From Phycisphaerae bacterium (GTDB lineage Bacteria; Planctomycetota; Phycisphaerae; UBA1845; UTPLA1), in the NCBI GenBank assembly GCA_016935885.1, contig JAFGQA010000162.1, forward strand, positions 1 to 20,162: a stretch of DNA of 20,162 nt. Direction: 5' to 3'. Shown one piece after another: positions 1 through 8,837 of the stretch; within the stretch, counting starts at the first letter, position 1; the number at the start of each line of letters is the position of its first letter. Under the pieces are notes generated by a model, which ran no database searches, had not been told where the DNA came from, and worked only from the letters and a program-made list of their open reading frames with translations. The translations under genes were made by a program, and so were the position numbers.

Positions 1-52
1 CATAAGGTTACGATCGTTGTGATTCTCGTAACTCCTTATTTTACGTTCCAGA

Positions 53-74
53 CCCCCGGCTTTTGGGGGCTTTT
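53..74 (+). terminator. Putative intrinsic terminator of a gene left of the window
   Basis: Five C's (53-57) pair with five G's (65-69) around a 7-nt loop, and the stem is followed by C and four T's (71-74). This is the shape of a short rho-independent terminator on the plus strand. The gene it would serve lies outside the window, so the assignment rests on structure alone. Confidence 0.45.
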
Positions 75-330
75 CCGACAGGCTGCAAGGTCGGGGGCTC
101 TTACCCCGGTGCCGAAGTCTTACCTACAATCGTGACGTACACGCGCGACAACCTGCGGCCCCACGACCGTGTATACATGCCTGGGCACTCGGTGTAGAAT
201 TATCGGCCATACATGCCGCGGAGCATCCGTGCTGCCTGCCTAATACGAGAATAGAAGACCACACATCGCGAATAATCAGCCCCGTGGTGGCGGCTGGAGA
301 AACGAGTCCTTTTGAGGAAGGAGACCAGTC
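75..330. other. Non-coding leader region before the metalloprotease
   Basis: No convincing coding sequence is seen. The segment ends in a good Shine-Dalgarno sequence (AAGGAG, 318-323) seven bases before the protease ATG at 331. TAGAAT at 195-200 could be a -10 box, but no good -35 box stands at the usual distance, so no promoter is called. Confidence 0.5.
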
Positions 331-3300
331 ATGCAGACGCGCCTACCAGTGTTGTTGTCGTTGACCATGTTGATGGTCGCCGGGCCGATCGCTGCCGACC
401 CACCCTCGGGTGATCAGGCGATCGACATCAAAGAGATCATATCCTTGGCGGGGGAGGCAATGATCTCACCCCCTGGGGACAAACCCAGCCTGCCGAAGTT
501 CGAGGAGGTCACCAAGGACATGGTGTCCGACAAGGGGCTCTTCACGCTGTGGTACTACCCGGCCACGGCGAAGGACCAGGACGCCGAGAAGCTCCTCTGT
601 CAAATCCCCGCTGGCTTCCTTGGCGAGAAGTTCATGCTGTCGGTCAGCTTCTCCGGCGGCGGCCTCCTTACGGGCTTCCCGCTGGAGGAGTGCGTCGTCC
701 AGTGGGAGGTGCTGGATCGCCAACTCCTGCTCATCGAGCCCGAAACGAGGTTTGTCGTTGATGACTCGAAGACGATCAGTGACGTAGTCCGCCGAACGTA
801 CCCCGAGCGGATCCGCGCGGCCGTGCCGATCGTCACGAAATCGGCCGGTGGTGATCCGGTCATCGATTTGGGTCCGATGCTCAAGAGCAACTTCGCGGAC
901 ATCGCCTGGATATCGGCGCTTGACGATGAAGTGGGCATGTTCGGATTCGGCATGTCGAGCATTAACTCGGGCCTGAGCAGGTGGATCAAGAAGAAGGTCT
1001 TCCCGCTCAACGTTGAGATCGGCGTGGAACTGGCCCTCAGCAGCCAGTCGCCGCCGGGCTCTTACAGCAAGAAGCTCGTCCATTACAGCTTCTGGAAGCT
1101 GCCGACGAGCGACTACGCACCCCGCGTCGCCGACGATCGGATCGGGTATTTCCTGACAGCCAACCAGGACTGGTCCAAGCCCACCGACGCGCGCGACATT
1201 TTCAATCGATACATCGATCGATGGAACCTCCAGAAGCGCGACCCCAGCCTGAAGCTGTGCGAGCCGAAGAAGCCGATCACATTCTACATCGAGAAGACGG
1301 TGCCGGTCCGGTTCCGCCGGGCCATACGCGACGGCATCCTCGAGTGGAACAAGGCGTTTGAGAAGTGTGGCTTCGTGAACGCCGTCGAGGTCCGGCAACA
1401 GACTGAAGACAACGAATGGAAGGACCTCGACCCGGAGGACATGCGGTACAGCTTCTTCCGTTGGATCGTGAACGGCTGGGGCTTTGCGATGGGCCCGCAC
1501 CGTGCCAATCCGTTCACGGGACAGATCTACGACGCGGACATCATCATGGACGACGCGATGGTGCGGTTCTTCGAGCAGGAGGCCCAGCAGATGCTACTGC
1601 CGTCCGACGCGGTGGCGCTGAAGCTGAGCGATCCCGTCTGTGCTGACTTCATGGAGCGGTTCCCCCAGTGGCGTCGTCCCACGCGCGAATGGGAAAGCCT
1701 CACGTTCGGCGACTCCGAAGACGCGAGGCTGCGCGGTTTGATGCGTCATCGCATGAACGAGCGCATGCGCGAGCGCGGCTACTGCTGCTGTGAATACGCG
1801 GAGGGCATGAAGCACCAGATGGCCACCGCGCACGCCGTGTTGGCCGGCCAACCGAAGGAAGTCATCGAGCGCTTCTTGTACGACGCCCTCAAGGAGACGG
1901 TCATGCACGAGGTCGGGCACACGCTGGGGCTGCGGCACAACTTCAAGGCCAGCTCGATCTGGTCGATCGAGGAGATCAAGAAGCGACGCGCCAAGGGGGA
2001 GGCCACGTGCGGCTCGGTGATGGATTACAACCCGGCCCTCTTCTTCGCGGACAAGCAGTTGGATGGCCCATTCCTCACGTCGACGCTCGGTCCATGGGAT
2101 TACTGGGTCATCGAATACGGCTATCGGCCTGCCGATGGTTCGTACAACAAGGATGCCAAAGACGAGGGCGGAGACAAGGCCAAGGATGATGCGAAGGAGA
2201 AAGAAGCCCCCAAGCCCGATGCTAAAGAGACGGCTGTCACAGAAAGCGCCGAGGTGAGAATGCCGGACATCCCCGCGGACATCCTCGACAAGCTGCCCCC
2301 TGAGGTGAAGAAGATGATCGCGTCTGGCGCGTTCAAGGAGATGATGGCCAGCGCGGGTGCGGATGTGGACGTGACACCGCCGAAGAAACCGTCATCGCCG
2401 ATGTTCGCCGCCCCGGCCTGCGGCGAGTTGAAGATGTTGCAGGAGATCGCCTCCCGCGCGGCCGAGCCGGAGTTGGCATACGCGACGGATGAGGACTCGT
2501 CCTTCTTGGGAGCTGATGCGCTCGCGGCCCGCTTCGATATGGGCGCCGACCCCCTCGACTGGGCGCGGACCCGCTTCGATCTCGTCGACAAGCGTATGAA
2601 GAACATCCTGGACTGGTCGGTCAAGGACGAGGAAAGCTGGTATCACGCGCGGCAGGCGTTTATCCGGCTGATGATTGAAAAGGTGTTCGTGCTCGACTAC
2701 GTGGGCAAGTACATCGGCGGCCAGCACACGAGCCGCAGCCACCGCGGCGACAACAATGAGCAGGCGCCCTTCACGATCGTGGACGCCAAGCGGCAGCGCG
2801 AGGCACTGGCCTTCATCGAGAAGTACCTGTTCGACGACGGTTTCTTCTCCGTCTCGGCGGACGTGCTAAATCACCTGACGGCGCCGCGATGGGCCCACGC
2901 TGGTGCCCGTGTCAGCTATACCGTTGACTTTCCGATCCACGACATGATCGGCCTCATGCAGTGGTGGAACCTGTTCGACCGGTTGTACCCGAACACGCTA
3001 CGGCGCATCCACGATAACGAGATGAAGACCACCGGCGAGGACAAGCTGACCGTGGCCGAGTACCTCCAGCGGATTCAGACGGGCTGCTGGTCTGGCGCCA
3101 CGGACGTCCATCGCGCCAAGGAAGGCACCTGGACCGACAACGCGCCGTTCATCTCGAGCATCCGCCGTTCGCTTCAGCGCGAGTACCTGCGGATCATCGA
3201 GGCGCTGCTCCGGACACGACCTGGCCAACTGTTGTCACCTGACCTCCACGCGATGGTGCAACACTCGGCGGGCTTGCTCAAGGAGAAGATCGGCGCGATC

Positions 3301-3402
3301 CTGGACAACGATCCCGGATTGGACTTCGCGTCGAAGGCCCACTTGGAATCGTGCAAGTCGCGCATCGAGCGCGTCCTCGAATCCGAGCTGAGGGAGTATT
3401 AA
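331..3402 (+). CDS. Secreted metzincin-type zinc metalloprotease (DUF5117/DUF4953-like)
   Basis: A 1023-residue exported peptidase. Residues 1-22 look like a Sec signal peptide (hydrophobic core, then A-x-A before DPPSG). The zinc site is HEVGHTLGLRH at 526-536: H526, H530 and H536 as ligands and E527 as catalytic base. The metzincin Met-turn follows as SVMDY with M564. This arrangement, with a large N-terminal domain ahead of the zinc site, matches the bacterial zinc-dependent metalloproteases carrying DUF5117/DUF5118 and DUF4953. An acidic and Lys-rich low-complexity stretch at about residues 604-695 separates the catalytic region from the C-terminal domain and makes the protein longer than I would expect for the family. 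The start is supported by AAGGAG seven bases upstream. It stands alone, with a hairpin cluster following. Likely role: extracellular or periplasmic protein degradation; the substrate is unknown. Confidence 0.88.
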   Translation: MQTRLPVLLSLTMLMVAGPIAADPPSGDQAIDIKEIISLAGEAMISPPGDKPSLPKFEEVTKDMVSDKGLFTLWYYPATAKDQDAEKLLCQIPAGFLGEKFMLSVSFSGGGLLTGFPLEECVVQWEVLDRQLLLIEPETRFVVDDSKTISDVVRRTYPERIRAAVPIVTKSAGGDPVIDLGPMLKSNFADIAWISALDDEVGMFGFGMSSINSGLSRWIKKKVFPLNVEIGVELALSSQSPPGSYSKKLVHYSFWKLPTSDYAPRVADDRIGYFLTANQDWSKPTDARDIFNRYIDRWNLQKRDPSLKLCEPKKPITFYIEKTVPVRFRRAIRDGILEWNKAFEKCGFVNAVEVRQQTEDNEWKDLDPEDMRYSFFRWIVNGWGFAMGPHRANPFTGQIYDADIIMDDAMVRFFEQEAQQMLLPSDAVALKLSDPVCADFMERFPQWRRPTREWESLTFGDSEDARLRGLMRHRMNERMRERGYCCCEYAEGMKHQMATAHAVLAGQPKEVIERFLYDALKETVMHEVGHTLGLRHNFKASSIWSIEEIKKRRAKGEATCGSVMDYNPALFFADKQLDGPFLTSTLGPWDYWVIEYGYRPADGSYNKDAKDEGGDKAKDDAKEKEAPKPDAKETAVTESAEVRMPDIPADILDKLPPEVKKMIASGAFKEMMASAGADVDVTPPKKPSSPMFAAPACGELKMLQEIASRAAEPELAYATDEDSSFLGADALAARFDMGADPLDWARTRFDLVDKRMKNILDWSVKDEESWYHARQAFIRLMIEKVFVLDYVGKYIGGQHTSRSHRGDNNEQAPFTIVDAKRQREALAFIEKYLFDDGFFSVSADVLNHLTAPRWAHAGARVSYTVDFPIHDMIGLMQWWNLFDRLYPNTLRRIHDNEMKTTGEDKLTVAEYLQRIQTGCWSGATDVHRAKEGTWTDNAPFISSIRRSLQREYLRIIEALLRTRPGQLLSPDLHAMVQHSAGLLKEKIGAILDNDPGLDFASKAHLESCKSRIERVLESELREY

Positions 3403-3429
3403 CAGGACCTGTACTACTAGAGACTGGAA

Positions 3430-3577
3430 TCTTCGCGTCTGGCGAAGAAACCTGTGGCACCGGCGCCGAAGCCGGTGGCGTCACGGGCAGGACGCCCCTG
3501 CCATACTTTGGTCGCGGCCTGAGGCCGCGCTGTGCCAAGGGCGTTCCTCCCGTGTCAAGACCGCCTTCGGTTGCGGT
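3430..3577. repeat. Cluster of five short palindromes after the protease gene
   Basis: Five hairpins are packed into about 150 bases. They are TCTTCGC/GCGAAGA (3430-3448), CACCGGC/GCCGGTG (3458-3477), GGCAGG/CCTGCC (3486-3502), CGCGGCC/GGCCGCG around TGA (3513-3529, with outer TTGG/CCAA) and ACCGC/GCGGT (3560-3577). The second belongs to the REP-like family found elsewhere in this window: the 14-mer CTGTGGCACCGGCG at 3452-3465 recurs exactly on the minus strand at 11213-11226. The first hairpin lies 27 bases after the protease stop and could end its transcript, though it has no T-tract. Confidence 0.65.
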
Positions 3578-3734
3578 GCCACGATGAGCCGGCCCGACTT
3601 CCGCAGCGTGCGTTAGGCGTCGCGCGAGAATAACGTGACCGATTGTGCCGCTTGGCCAGCCTGGTGGCTTGCCGTTTGGCGGACCTGCGCGCAGGCAGAC
3701 GGGCAAACCGTTTACGTCGTCTCTGCGCGGTTCC
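3578..3734. other. Intergenic stretch without an identifiable gene
   Basis: Short open frames exist on both strands, but none has a recognisable domain or ribosome binding site. It probably contains mobile-element debris, because it lies between the hairpin cluster and a transposase remnant. Confidence 0.4.
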
Positions 3735-4010
3735 TCAGCCAGCACTGGAGGCGGCGGCCCTGATTGCCAAGGCAATCAGACCGTAGAAACGCTGGCGAAG
3801 CATCTCGGCCACCGAGTGGTTGATCCACTCTGGATCACGCGAGCCATTCAGGCAGACGATTAAACGATCTGTGTTGCCGATCTGGTGATCGAACTGACGG
3901 ATGGGTAGGATGCCCGTGTCGGTGCTGGCCTGGAAGTCCCTGGCCTCCACGACGATCGGCAGCCGCGGGAGAAAACCAAAGCGCATCTGCTCGACAGACT
4001 GTTCCGACAT
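3735..4010 (-). pseudogene. N-terminal remnant of an IS1380-type transposase
   Basis: The 91-residue frame begins at ATG 4010 with a strong Shine-Dalgarno sequence (GAGGAGG) upstream. Residues of the form PIVVEARDFQASTDTGILP, followed by IRQFDHQIG and then EMLRQRFYGLIA, match my memory of the start of IS1380-family transposases, where a short N-terminal segment leads into 'D.G.LPLREFD', then a conserved 'MVRQRVFGI'. A full transposase of this family is over 400 residues with a DDE catalytic core. Here the resemblance stops at about residue 80 and a stop follows, so the catalytic domain is absent. The promoter-proximal end is preserved and the 3' part deleted. It is non-functional as a transposase. 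Family assignment is from recalled motif style and was not searched. Confidence 0.6.
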
Positions 4011-4963
4011 ACGCGACCTCCTCGTTTTGCGATAAGTGTCCTTGCTAACTACAGCTCAACTCACAGGGAGGTCGCAAGACAGATGCCTGCCGTGAGTGAT
4101 TTGGGCTAATGCTCTGACACTCTTACGGTTGTCCTGCCGCGTCACCATGGGCGCCAATTCGAGACTTGACCTCGTTAACTCCAGACGTTATCATGCCTTC
4201 CCTTGTATCCCGGCAGGCTCCTACCAGGTGGCGGCCCTGCTCACGAGACCGCAGCCTTTCGTGGGCACGTACAGCGTCGCACCTGGGGTGATCTTGCCGT
4301 CGTTGGGGGGGGAGCGGGAGTTGAAGCGTGGTGAACGGAGGCCCGGGCCCCATTTGGCCTGGGCGATCGAAGTCAACCACGCTCAACTGCGTCGAGGCGG
4401 CGTGACCGACCGGCGGTGCCCTTGCGGACGCCGTCCCGGCCGCTGCCGCTTCTAAAGAAGCGCCTATCCGAACAACTCGGGCGCCGGCGCCGCGCCGGTG
4501 AAGGCACAGGCCGTGGCGCTCTTGCCATAAGGGCTATCCGGATAGGCCCTGAGAGGAGGCAAAGGGGACATCCCAACCGAAGGGAGCGCTGCCAGACAGA
4601 CAGCAAGGGGAGTGTGTCGCGCGCCGGGGACTCTGACGCGACCAGCGGTGCGCTCGCATCGCCCGTCTCGATGGACGAGGCCTGCGACGCAGTCCCGTTG
4701 CGCCCGATGCCCGGCCCCGACGTGCCTGGCGCAGCCGTTCTCGGCCTCTCGACATCGCCGAGGCGGCGATGGCGAAGGAATCGAGACGGCGACGCCAGCG
4801 GCATCTCGCAGTCTGGTATCGCCGGCCGTGTGGAACACAGGGTTCGGCCATACGGCATCATTCCCTCGGCGAGGGTACGCCCCGCGCGCCTCTCCTGATT
4901 CGAGCTCGTCCGGATCGCGTAGATCCGCGTCAGAGACACGTCACCCACAGAGGAGGCTGCAAC
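4011..4963. other. Long non-coding or degenerate stretch
   Basis: About 950 bases with no supportable gene. Visible structure: a run of eight G's at 4305-4312, a GC-rich self-complementary block near 4490 (GGCGCCGGCGCC) and a perfect 12-bp palindrome CTATCCGGATAG at 4534-4545. Overlapping frames open on both strands near 4370-5000 reflect high GC rather than genes, and none has a recognisable motif or good ribosome binding site. The left part probably includes the upstream end of the IS1380-type remnant. The right part leads into the mosaic protein gene and presumably holds its promoter, which I could not identify. Confidence 0.45.
4951..4956 (+). promoter_or_regulatory. Ribosome binding site fixing the mosaic protein start
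   Basis: AGGAGG sits seven bases before ATG 4964. The frame is open upstream to an ATG at 4769, but that start lacks a Shine-Dalgarno sequence and would put 65 non-signal residues ahead of a clear hydrophobic segment. I therefore take 4964. Confidence 0.75.
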
Positions 4964-7900
4964 ATGTGTTCCCCGACCTGTTCCCCGATGTGTGCGCCGC
5001 ACCGTGTCGGCGCGAAGGCCCTACTTCTCGCGGCGCTCGCACTGCTGGCCGTCGCGCCGCTTACCGTCCGGAGAGTCTCCGTGGCCGCCGCGCAAGACAA
5101 ACCCGAACGTACTGCGCCTACCCTGACCTCACAGTCTCAACAGCCCGGCGACGACTCCGATCCCCGCGCGCCCGCCCCACCTCGTGGCCGGACCGATGGC
5201 AATCCCGATGTTGTTGTGAGCGGCGCCGCAGGTAATGAAGCCGAGATGAGCATTGCAATCAATCCGACGAATCCGAACAACCTTGTTGTCATTGCCTTCC
5301 ACCCAGCCGATCAGAACACGATGAATACATTCTGGTCGACGGATGGAGGACAGACCTGGACGGCCAATCCGCTTGACGAAGGCAAAGACGGGAAGCCGGG
5401 CATGCGACATGACCCGACAGTCGCGTTTGATGATAACGGCCATGCGTACGTCGCCTACAGTGCTGCGAACGGCACGAACCGGGTTTTACTGGTAGGCAGA
5501 AGCACAGACGGCGGTGTGAGCTACACCTTGGCAAAGCCCGTCGCTGGACCAAATTGCCGCATTGACAAGTACGTCATCAATACGGGCCCTGGCCCATACG
5601 ATTCGCAGGAGCCAGCGGTGTACATCGCGTACACCCAGTTTATTGGAGAATCCGACAAGAACTTCACGAACTACGAACTCCATCTGGCCGCCTGCTACAA
5701 CTGGGATGACGGCTTTACCGTGGATGAGGTCATCAATAATGAATCCACCGGCGGAGGTTCTGATTGCGCGCTTTATGGAATGCCGGCAGTAGATTCTGAG
5801 GGGCGTGTGTATGTCGTCTGGATCGATTATTCTGGATGTCTTGAACGAGATACGACGGAGTGCTGGTATCATGAAGTGTGCGCCGATCCGAACACAAACA
5901 CAAACCCACACCCGGATGACTATTCGGCCTGTGCGATGCCACAGATAAAAATCGATCGAGGAACGTTCGATGGCGAGAACCTTATTTTTGGGACAGACGA
6001 CCAAGTGGTGCAGGACACACTCGTGGGCTACTCATACTGTATTCCCGCGATGCCAAGGAACAAGATTGGATCCGTTCCGACGGTCGCCGTCGACAGAAGT
6101 GGCGGCCCTTACGACGGGCGCATCTATGTCGCTTACACGGTCGTCGGCGGGGAGTGGCCAAATGATCAGTATGACACCGATATTGAGTTGGCCTTTCTAA
6201 ACCAGAATGAATGGGATGAGAGACCGCAGCAGTGGCATCACGTTGAAGTACACGGCGCCGCTGATGGCGCAAGTCAGTTTCTTCCTTGGCTCAATGTGGA
6301 TCAGGTGACAGGACAGGTAGCCGTCGTGTGGTATGACACGCGCGATGATCCTGGCATGAAGGAGGTCCGCGTATACCTGGCATTAAGCTCTGACGGTGGC
6401 GAAAGTTGGGACAGTGATCCCATTTCCGATGGGCAGTCAGAGCAATCTGAGCCAGACAGCGATGAACCGTATGTTCACTGGTACAACAACTTTAGGGAAT
6501 ACATAGGCCTGGCCATTCATGATTCGGTGGCCCACGCAGTCTGGGCAGACAACAGTGATCAAGATCAGGACCTGGATGTCTACACCGATCGAGTCTCGAC
6601 GAGGTTGTACGTCCGAGCGGATGCGAATCTGGGCGGCGATGGGAAGAGTTGGGGCACGGCCTTCAAGTATCTCCGCGATGCCCTCGACGCAGTAAACAAC
6701 GAGCCTATTCGCAAGACTGCGCAGATTCGCGTCGCGGCGGGCGCCTACAGACCAGACGTATGCTCCGTCGAGGGCCCACGCGGCCAGTGGCAGACTATGA
6801 CGAGCGGCTTGCGGACGGACACGTTCAGTCTCACAAACAACCTCATGATCCGTGGTGGCTATTCGGGACAGACTGTGCTCGGAAATGGATCTGGCACCGT
6901 CGACGTACGAGACGTCGTTGCCTTTGAGACGATCCTCACCGGCGACATCGGTACGCAAGGCGACAACACGGACAACAGCTATCACGTCGTCACCGCCGGT
7001 GACCCAACGGCAGGTATTGACACTGACTCCAGCGCCGTCCTCGATGGGTTTACGATCAAGGACGGCAACGCAAACCACCCGTCCGAAGTGAAATACAGAA
7101 AGGGCGGCGGCTTATACAACGATGGAGGCAGCGCGGAACTGAGCGATTGTGCGTTCACTCAGAATGAAGCGGCTCAAGCCGGCGGAGGGATGTATACGGA
7201 CGGAGGCCACCCAACGTTAAGCAACTGTCAGTTCATCGCAAATATCGCATTCCTCGAAGGCCAACCGCTCAGCGGCGACGGCGGTGGACTCTATAGCACG
7301 AACAGCAACTCCATCTTGGTCAACTGTCTGTTTATTGAGAACCGTGCTGGTAATGAAGGTGGAGCCGTCTGCAAGTCCGGCGGAGGAATGGGAGTCTACA
7401 ACTGCGTTCTAAAGGCTAACACAGCAAAGCCACAAGGCACTGGTGGCTTCTACTCCCAGGGTAGCCCCTTCACCATGATTAATAACATCCTGTGGGGCAA
7501 CAGTGGAGCCCATCAGATCGTTCCTCAGACTGTATCTGTGATTGTCATGTACAACTGCATCGACGGCGGCTACAACGACGGAATTGGCAACATTAGCGAC
7601 GATCCGGCATTCTTTGATGAATCGGCTAACGACCTTCGGTTGAGCGCCATGTCTCCTTGTATCGACATGGGTGATCCTGACTTTGATGAAGAGCTAATCG
7701 ACAAGGACATCAGCGGGTACCCGCGGGTGGTGTGTGACCGTGTGGACATGGGCACGTACGAGTTTCCGTACAGAGGTGACATGAATCATGACACGCTTGT
7801 CAACGGCGATGACATACAGCTCTTTACAGATTGCTTCCTTGCTGGATCGCCGCCCGATGGGATCTGTAACTTCGCGGACATGGACGCGACGGAGGGATCC

Positions 7901-8674
7901 GGCGGCGCAACTGTGGATGAGGCCGACAAATCTTGCTTTGCTAGCGTGTTGACGGACGGATTCACAAGTTGTGATTTGTGTACACAAAGTGCCCCCCCAG
8001 GAGGAGTTGGCGCACCTCGCCAGGAGAGGGAGAGCAGCGACGGCGCTCTACCACGCGAGGTCCCTCGCTTGGACTGCAATCGCAATGGCGTGCGCGACGC
8101 CGAGGACATCGCCGAGGGGACCAGCCAGGATTGTAATAGCAACGGGGTGCCGGATGAGTGTGATATTGATGCGGGCGATCCGGACGGGGACGGTCGCGTG
8201 AGCCCAGACTGCAACAAGGACGGGTTGCCGGATGAGTGCAATCTGGCGCTGCCGATCTTTACCAGTTTCGACTGTAACGGCAACGGCATCCCCGACGAAT
8301 GTGACATCGCCGCGGGGAGGTGCAAGGACTGCAACGGCAACGGCTTCCCCGACGCGTGCGACATCTCGTCCCGTGTCAGCGAGGACAAGAACGCGAACGG
8401 GGTGCCCGACGAGTGTGAAAACGCGGAAGACGTGCGCCAGGACGTCGCGCGCGCGGCATTCTACGAATGGTACGATCGGCAGGCGTGGGGTCCGAAGGGC
8501 AAGCATGACAGTCGCCAGCAGTTTCAGATGGTGGTGGACAAGCTGCGAGAGCTCGGGCTGCCGCTGAGGCATCCGTGGTTGGAGCCTGAGGGGCCGGGGC
8601 TTGAGCGGCCGAAGCCTGAGGAGCCGAAGCCCGAGGCCGAATCCAAGGAGGCAGGAGCCACTGACGCTCGATAA
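4964..8674 (+). CDS. Secreted mosaic protein: Asp-box, beta-helix, dockerin-like and Ca-binding repeats
   Basis: A 1236-residue protein from the start chosen here. A hydrophobic signal-like segment (LLLAALALLAVAPL) lies near residues 24-37. Residues ~85-540 resemble a sialidase/BNR beta-propeller, with Asp-box motifs STDGGQTW (125-132), STDGGVSY (from 180) and SSDGGESW (475-482). From ~548 a parallel beta-helix begins with the typical LYVRADA...SWGTAFKYLRDAL opening. It runs through Gly/Asn-rich coils to a closing 'VDMGTYEF' near 930. Residues ~938-1005 are dockerin-like (GDMNHDTLVNGDDI, then NFADMDA). Residues 1037-1152 hold about five Asp-rich repeats of form DCNxNGxPDxCDI, likely binding calcium. 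The tail is Pro/Glu-rich. No enzymatic residues could be assigned; adhesion or glycan binding at the cell surface is an inference. Base composition of the middle (about 5200-7950) looks less GC-rich than either end. Confidence 0.85.
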   Translation: MCSPTCSPMCAPHRVGAKALLLAALALLAVAPLTVRRVSVAAAQDKPERTAPTLTSQSQQPGDDSDPRAPAPPRGRTDGNPDVVVSGAAGNEAEMSIAINPTNPNNLVVIAFHPADQNTMNTFWSTDGGQTWTANPLDEGKDGKPGMRHDPTVAFDDNGHAYVAYSAANGTNRVLLVGRSTDGGVSYTLAKPVAGPNCRIDKYVINTGPGPYDSQEPAVYIAYTQFIGESDKNFTNYELHLAACYNWDDGFTVDEVINNESTGGGSDCALYGMPAVDSEGRVYVVWIDYSGCLERDTTECWYHEVCADPNTNTNPHPDDYSACAMPQIKIDRGTFDGENLIFGTDDQVVQDTLVGYSYCIPAMPRNKIGSVPTVAVDRSGGPYDGRIYVAYTVVGGEWPNDQYDTDIELAFLNQNEWDERPQQWHHVEVHGAADGASQFLPWLNVDQVTGQVAVVWYDTRDDPGMKEVRVYLALSSDGGESWDSDPISDGQSEQSEPDSDEPYVHWYNNFREYIGLAIHDSVAHAVWADNSDQDQDLDVYTDRVSTRLYVRADANLGGDGKSWGTAFKYLRDALDAVNNEPIRKTAQIRVAAGAYRPDVCSVEGPRGQWQTMTSGLRTDTFSLTNNLMIRGGYSGQTVLGNGSGTVDVRDVVAFETILTGDIGTQGDNTDNSYHVVTAGDPTAGIDTDSSAVLDGFTIKDGNANHPSEVKYRKGGGLYNDGGSAELSDCAFTQNEAAQAGGGMYTDGGHPTLSNCQFIANIAFLEGQPLSGDGGGLYSTNSNSILVNCLFIENRAGNEGGAVCKSGGGMGVYNCVLKANTAKPQGTGGFYSQGSPFTMINNILWGNSGAHQIVPQTVSVIVMYNCIDGGYNDGIGNISDDPAFFDESANDLRLSAMSPCIDMGDPDFDEELIDKDISGYPRVVCDRVDMGTYEFPYRGDMNHDTLVNGDDIQLFTDCFLAGSPPDGICNFADMDATEGSGGATVDEADKSCFASVLTDGFTSCDLCTQSAPPGGVGAPRQERESSDGALPREVPRLDCNRNGVRDAEDIAEGTSQDCNSNGVPDECDIDAGDPDGDGRVSPDCNKDGLPDECNLALPIFTSFDCNGNGIPDECDIAAGRCKDCNGNGFPDACDISSRVSEDKNANGVPDECENAEDVRQDVARAAFYEWYDRQAWGPKGKHDSRQQFQMVVDKLRELGLPLRHPWLEPEGPGLERPKPEEPKPEAESKEAGATDAR
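8072..8419 (+). repeat. Coding tandem repeat: DCNxNGxPDxCDI Ca-binding motifs
   Basis: Inside the mosaic gene, five diverged copies of an Asp/Asn/Cys-rich motif encode DCNRNGVRDAEDI, DCNSNGVPDECDI, DCNKDGLPDECNL, DCNGNGIPDECDI and DCNGNGFPDACDI, plus a partial DKNANGVPDECE. Spacing is irregular. The pattern resembles thrombospondin type-3-like calcium-binding repeats that end many planctomycete secreted proteins. Confidence 0.75.
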
Positions 8675-8676
8675 GA

Positions 8677-8695
8677 CACGGGCGGGACGCCGGTG
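8677..8695. repeat. Degenerate REP-like palindrome at a gene end
   Basis: CACGGGCG-GGA-CGCCGGTG, a hairpin with one mismatch in 8-bp arms, begins two bases after the mosaic gene stop. It differs at only two of 19 positions from the perfect palindrome at 11202-11220, so I read it as a decayed member of the same family. Confidence 0.5.
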
Positions 8696-8837
8696 TGGTC
8701 GCGCTCGACTGTCGACCTGTGCATGAATGCCTCAAGGAACTCCGCGTCGGGCCGTACAAGGACTACGGCAATGTCGCGTTTTGTGATGTTCTCAGGCAGT
8801 ATTGGCCTTTGATCGCGTCCGCCGCCGTCTTGCAGGC
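8696..8837 (+). other. Unidentified open stretch before the GH27 remnant
   Basis: One plus-strand frame reads VALDCRPVHECLKELRVGP, followed by KDYGNVAFCDVLRQYWPLI and a stop some 20 residues later. The composition looks protein-like rather than random, but I do not recognise the family and see no start codon with a ribosome binding site. It may be another gene fragment. Confidence 0.25.

Noticed and set aside
195..200. Promoter -10 box (TAGAAT) for the metalloprotease
   Set aside because: No reasonable -35 element is found 16-18 bases upstream, and the match alone is too weak.
3430..3577. A tRNA or structured RNA gene in the hairpin cluster
   Set aside because: The hairpins do not form a cloverleaf and lack the TTC and D-loop conserved bases. 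They match the dispersed palindromes instead.
4534..4545. Operator site at the 12-bp palindrome CTATCCGGATAG
   Set aside because: It is more than 400 bases from the nearest gene start and there is no regulator gene or second copy in the window.
4769..4963. The longer N-terminus of the mosaic protein from ATG 4769
   Set aside because: There is no ribosome binding site, and the extra 65 residues precede a clear signal-like segment that begins properly at 4964 with AGGAGG upstream.
4373..5002. Several overlapping 100-200 codon frames on both strands before the mosaic gene
   Set aside because: They are mutually overlapping, Arg/Ser/Pro-rich and without motifs or Shine-Dalgarno sequences. High GC explains them.
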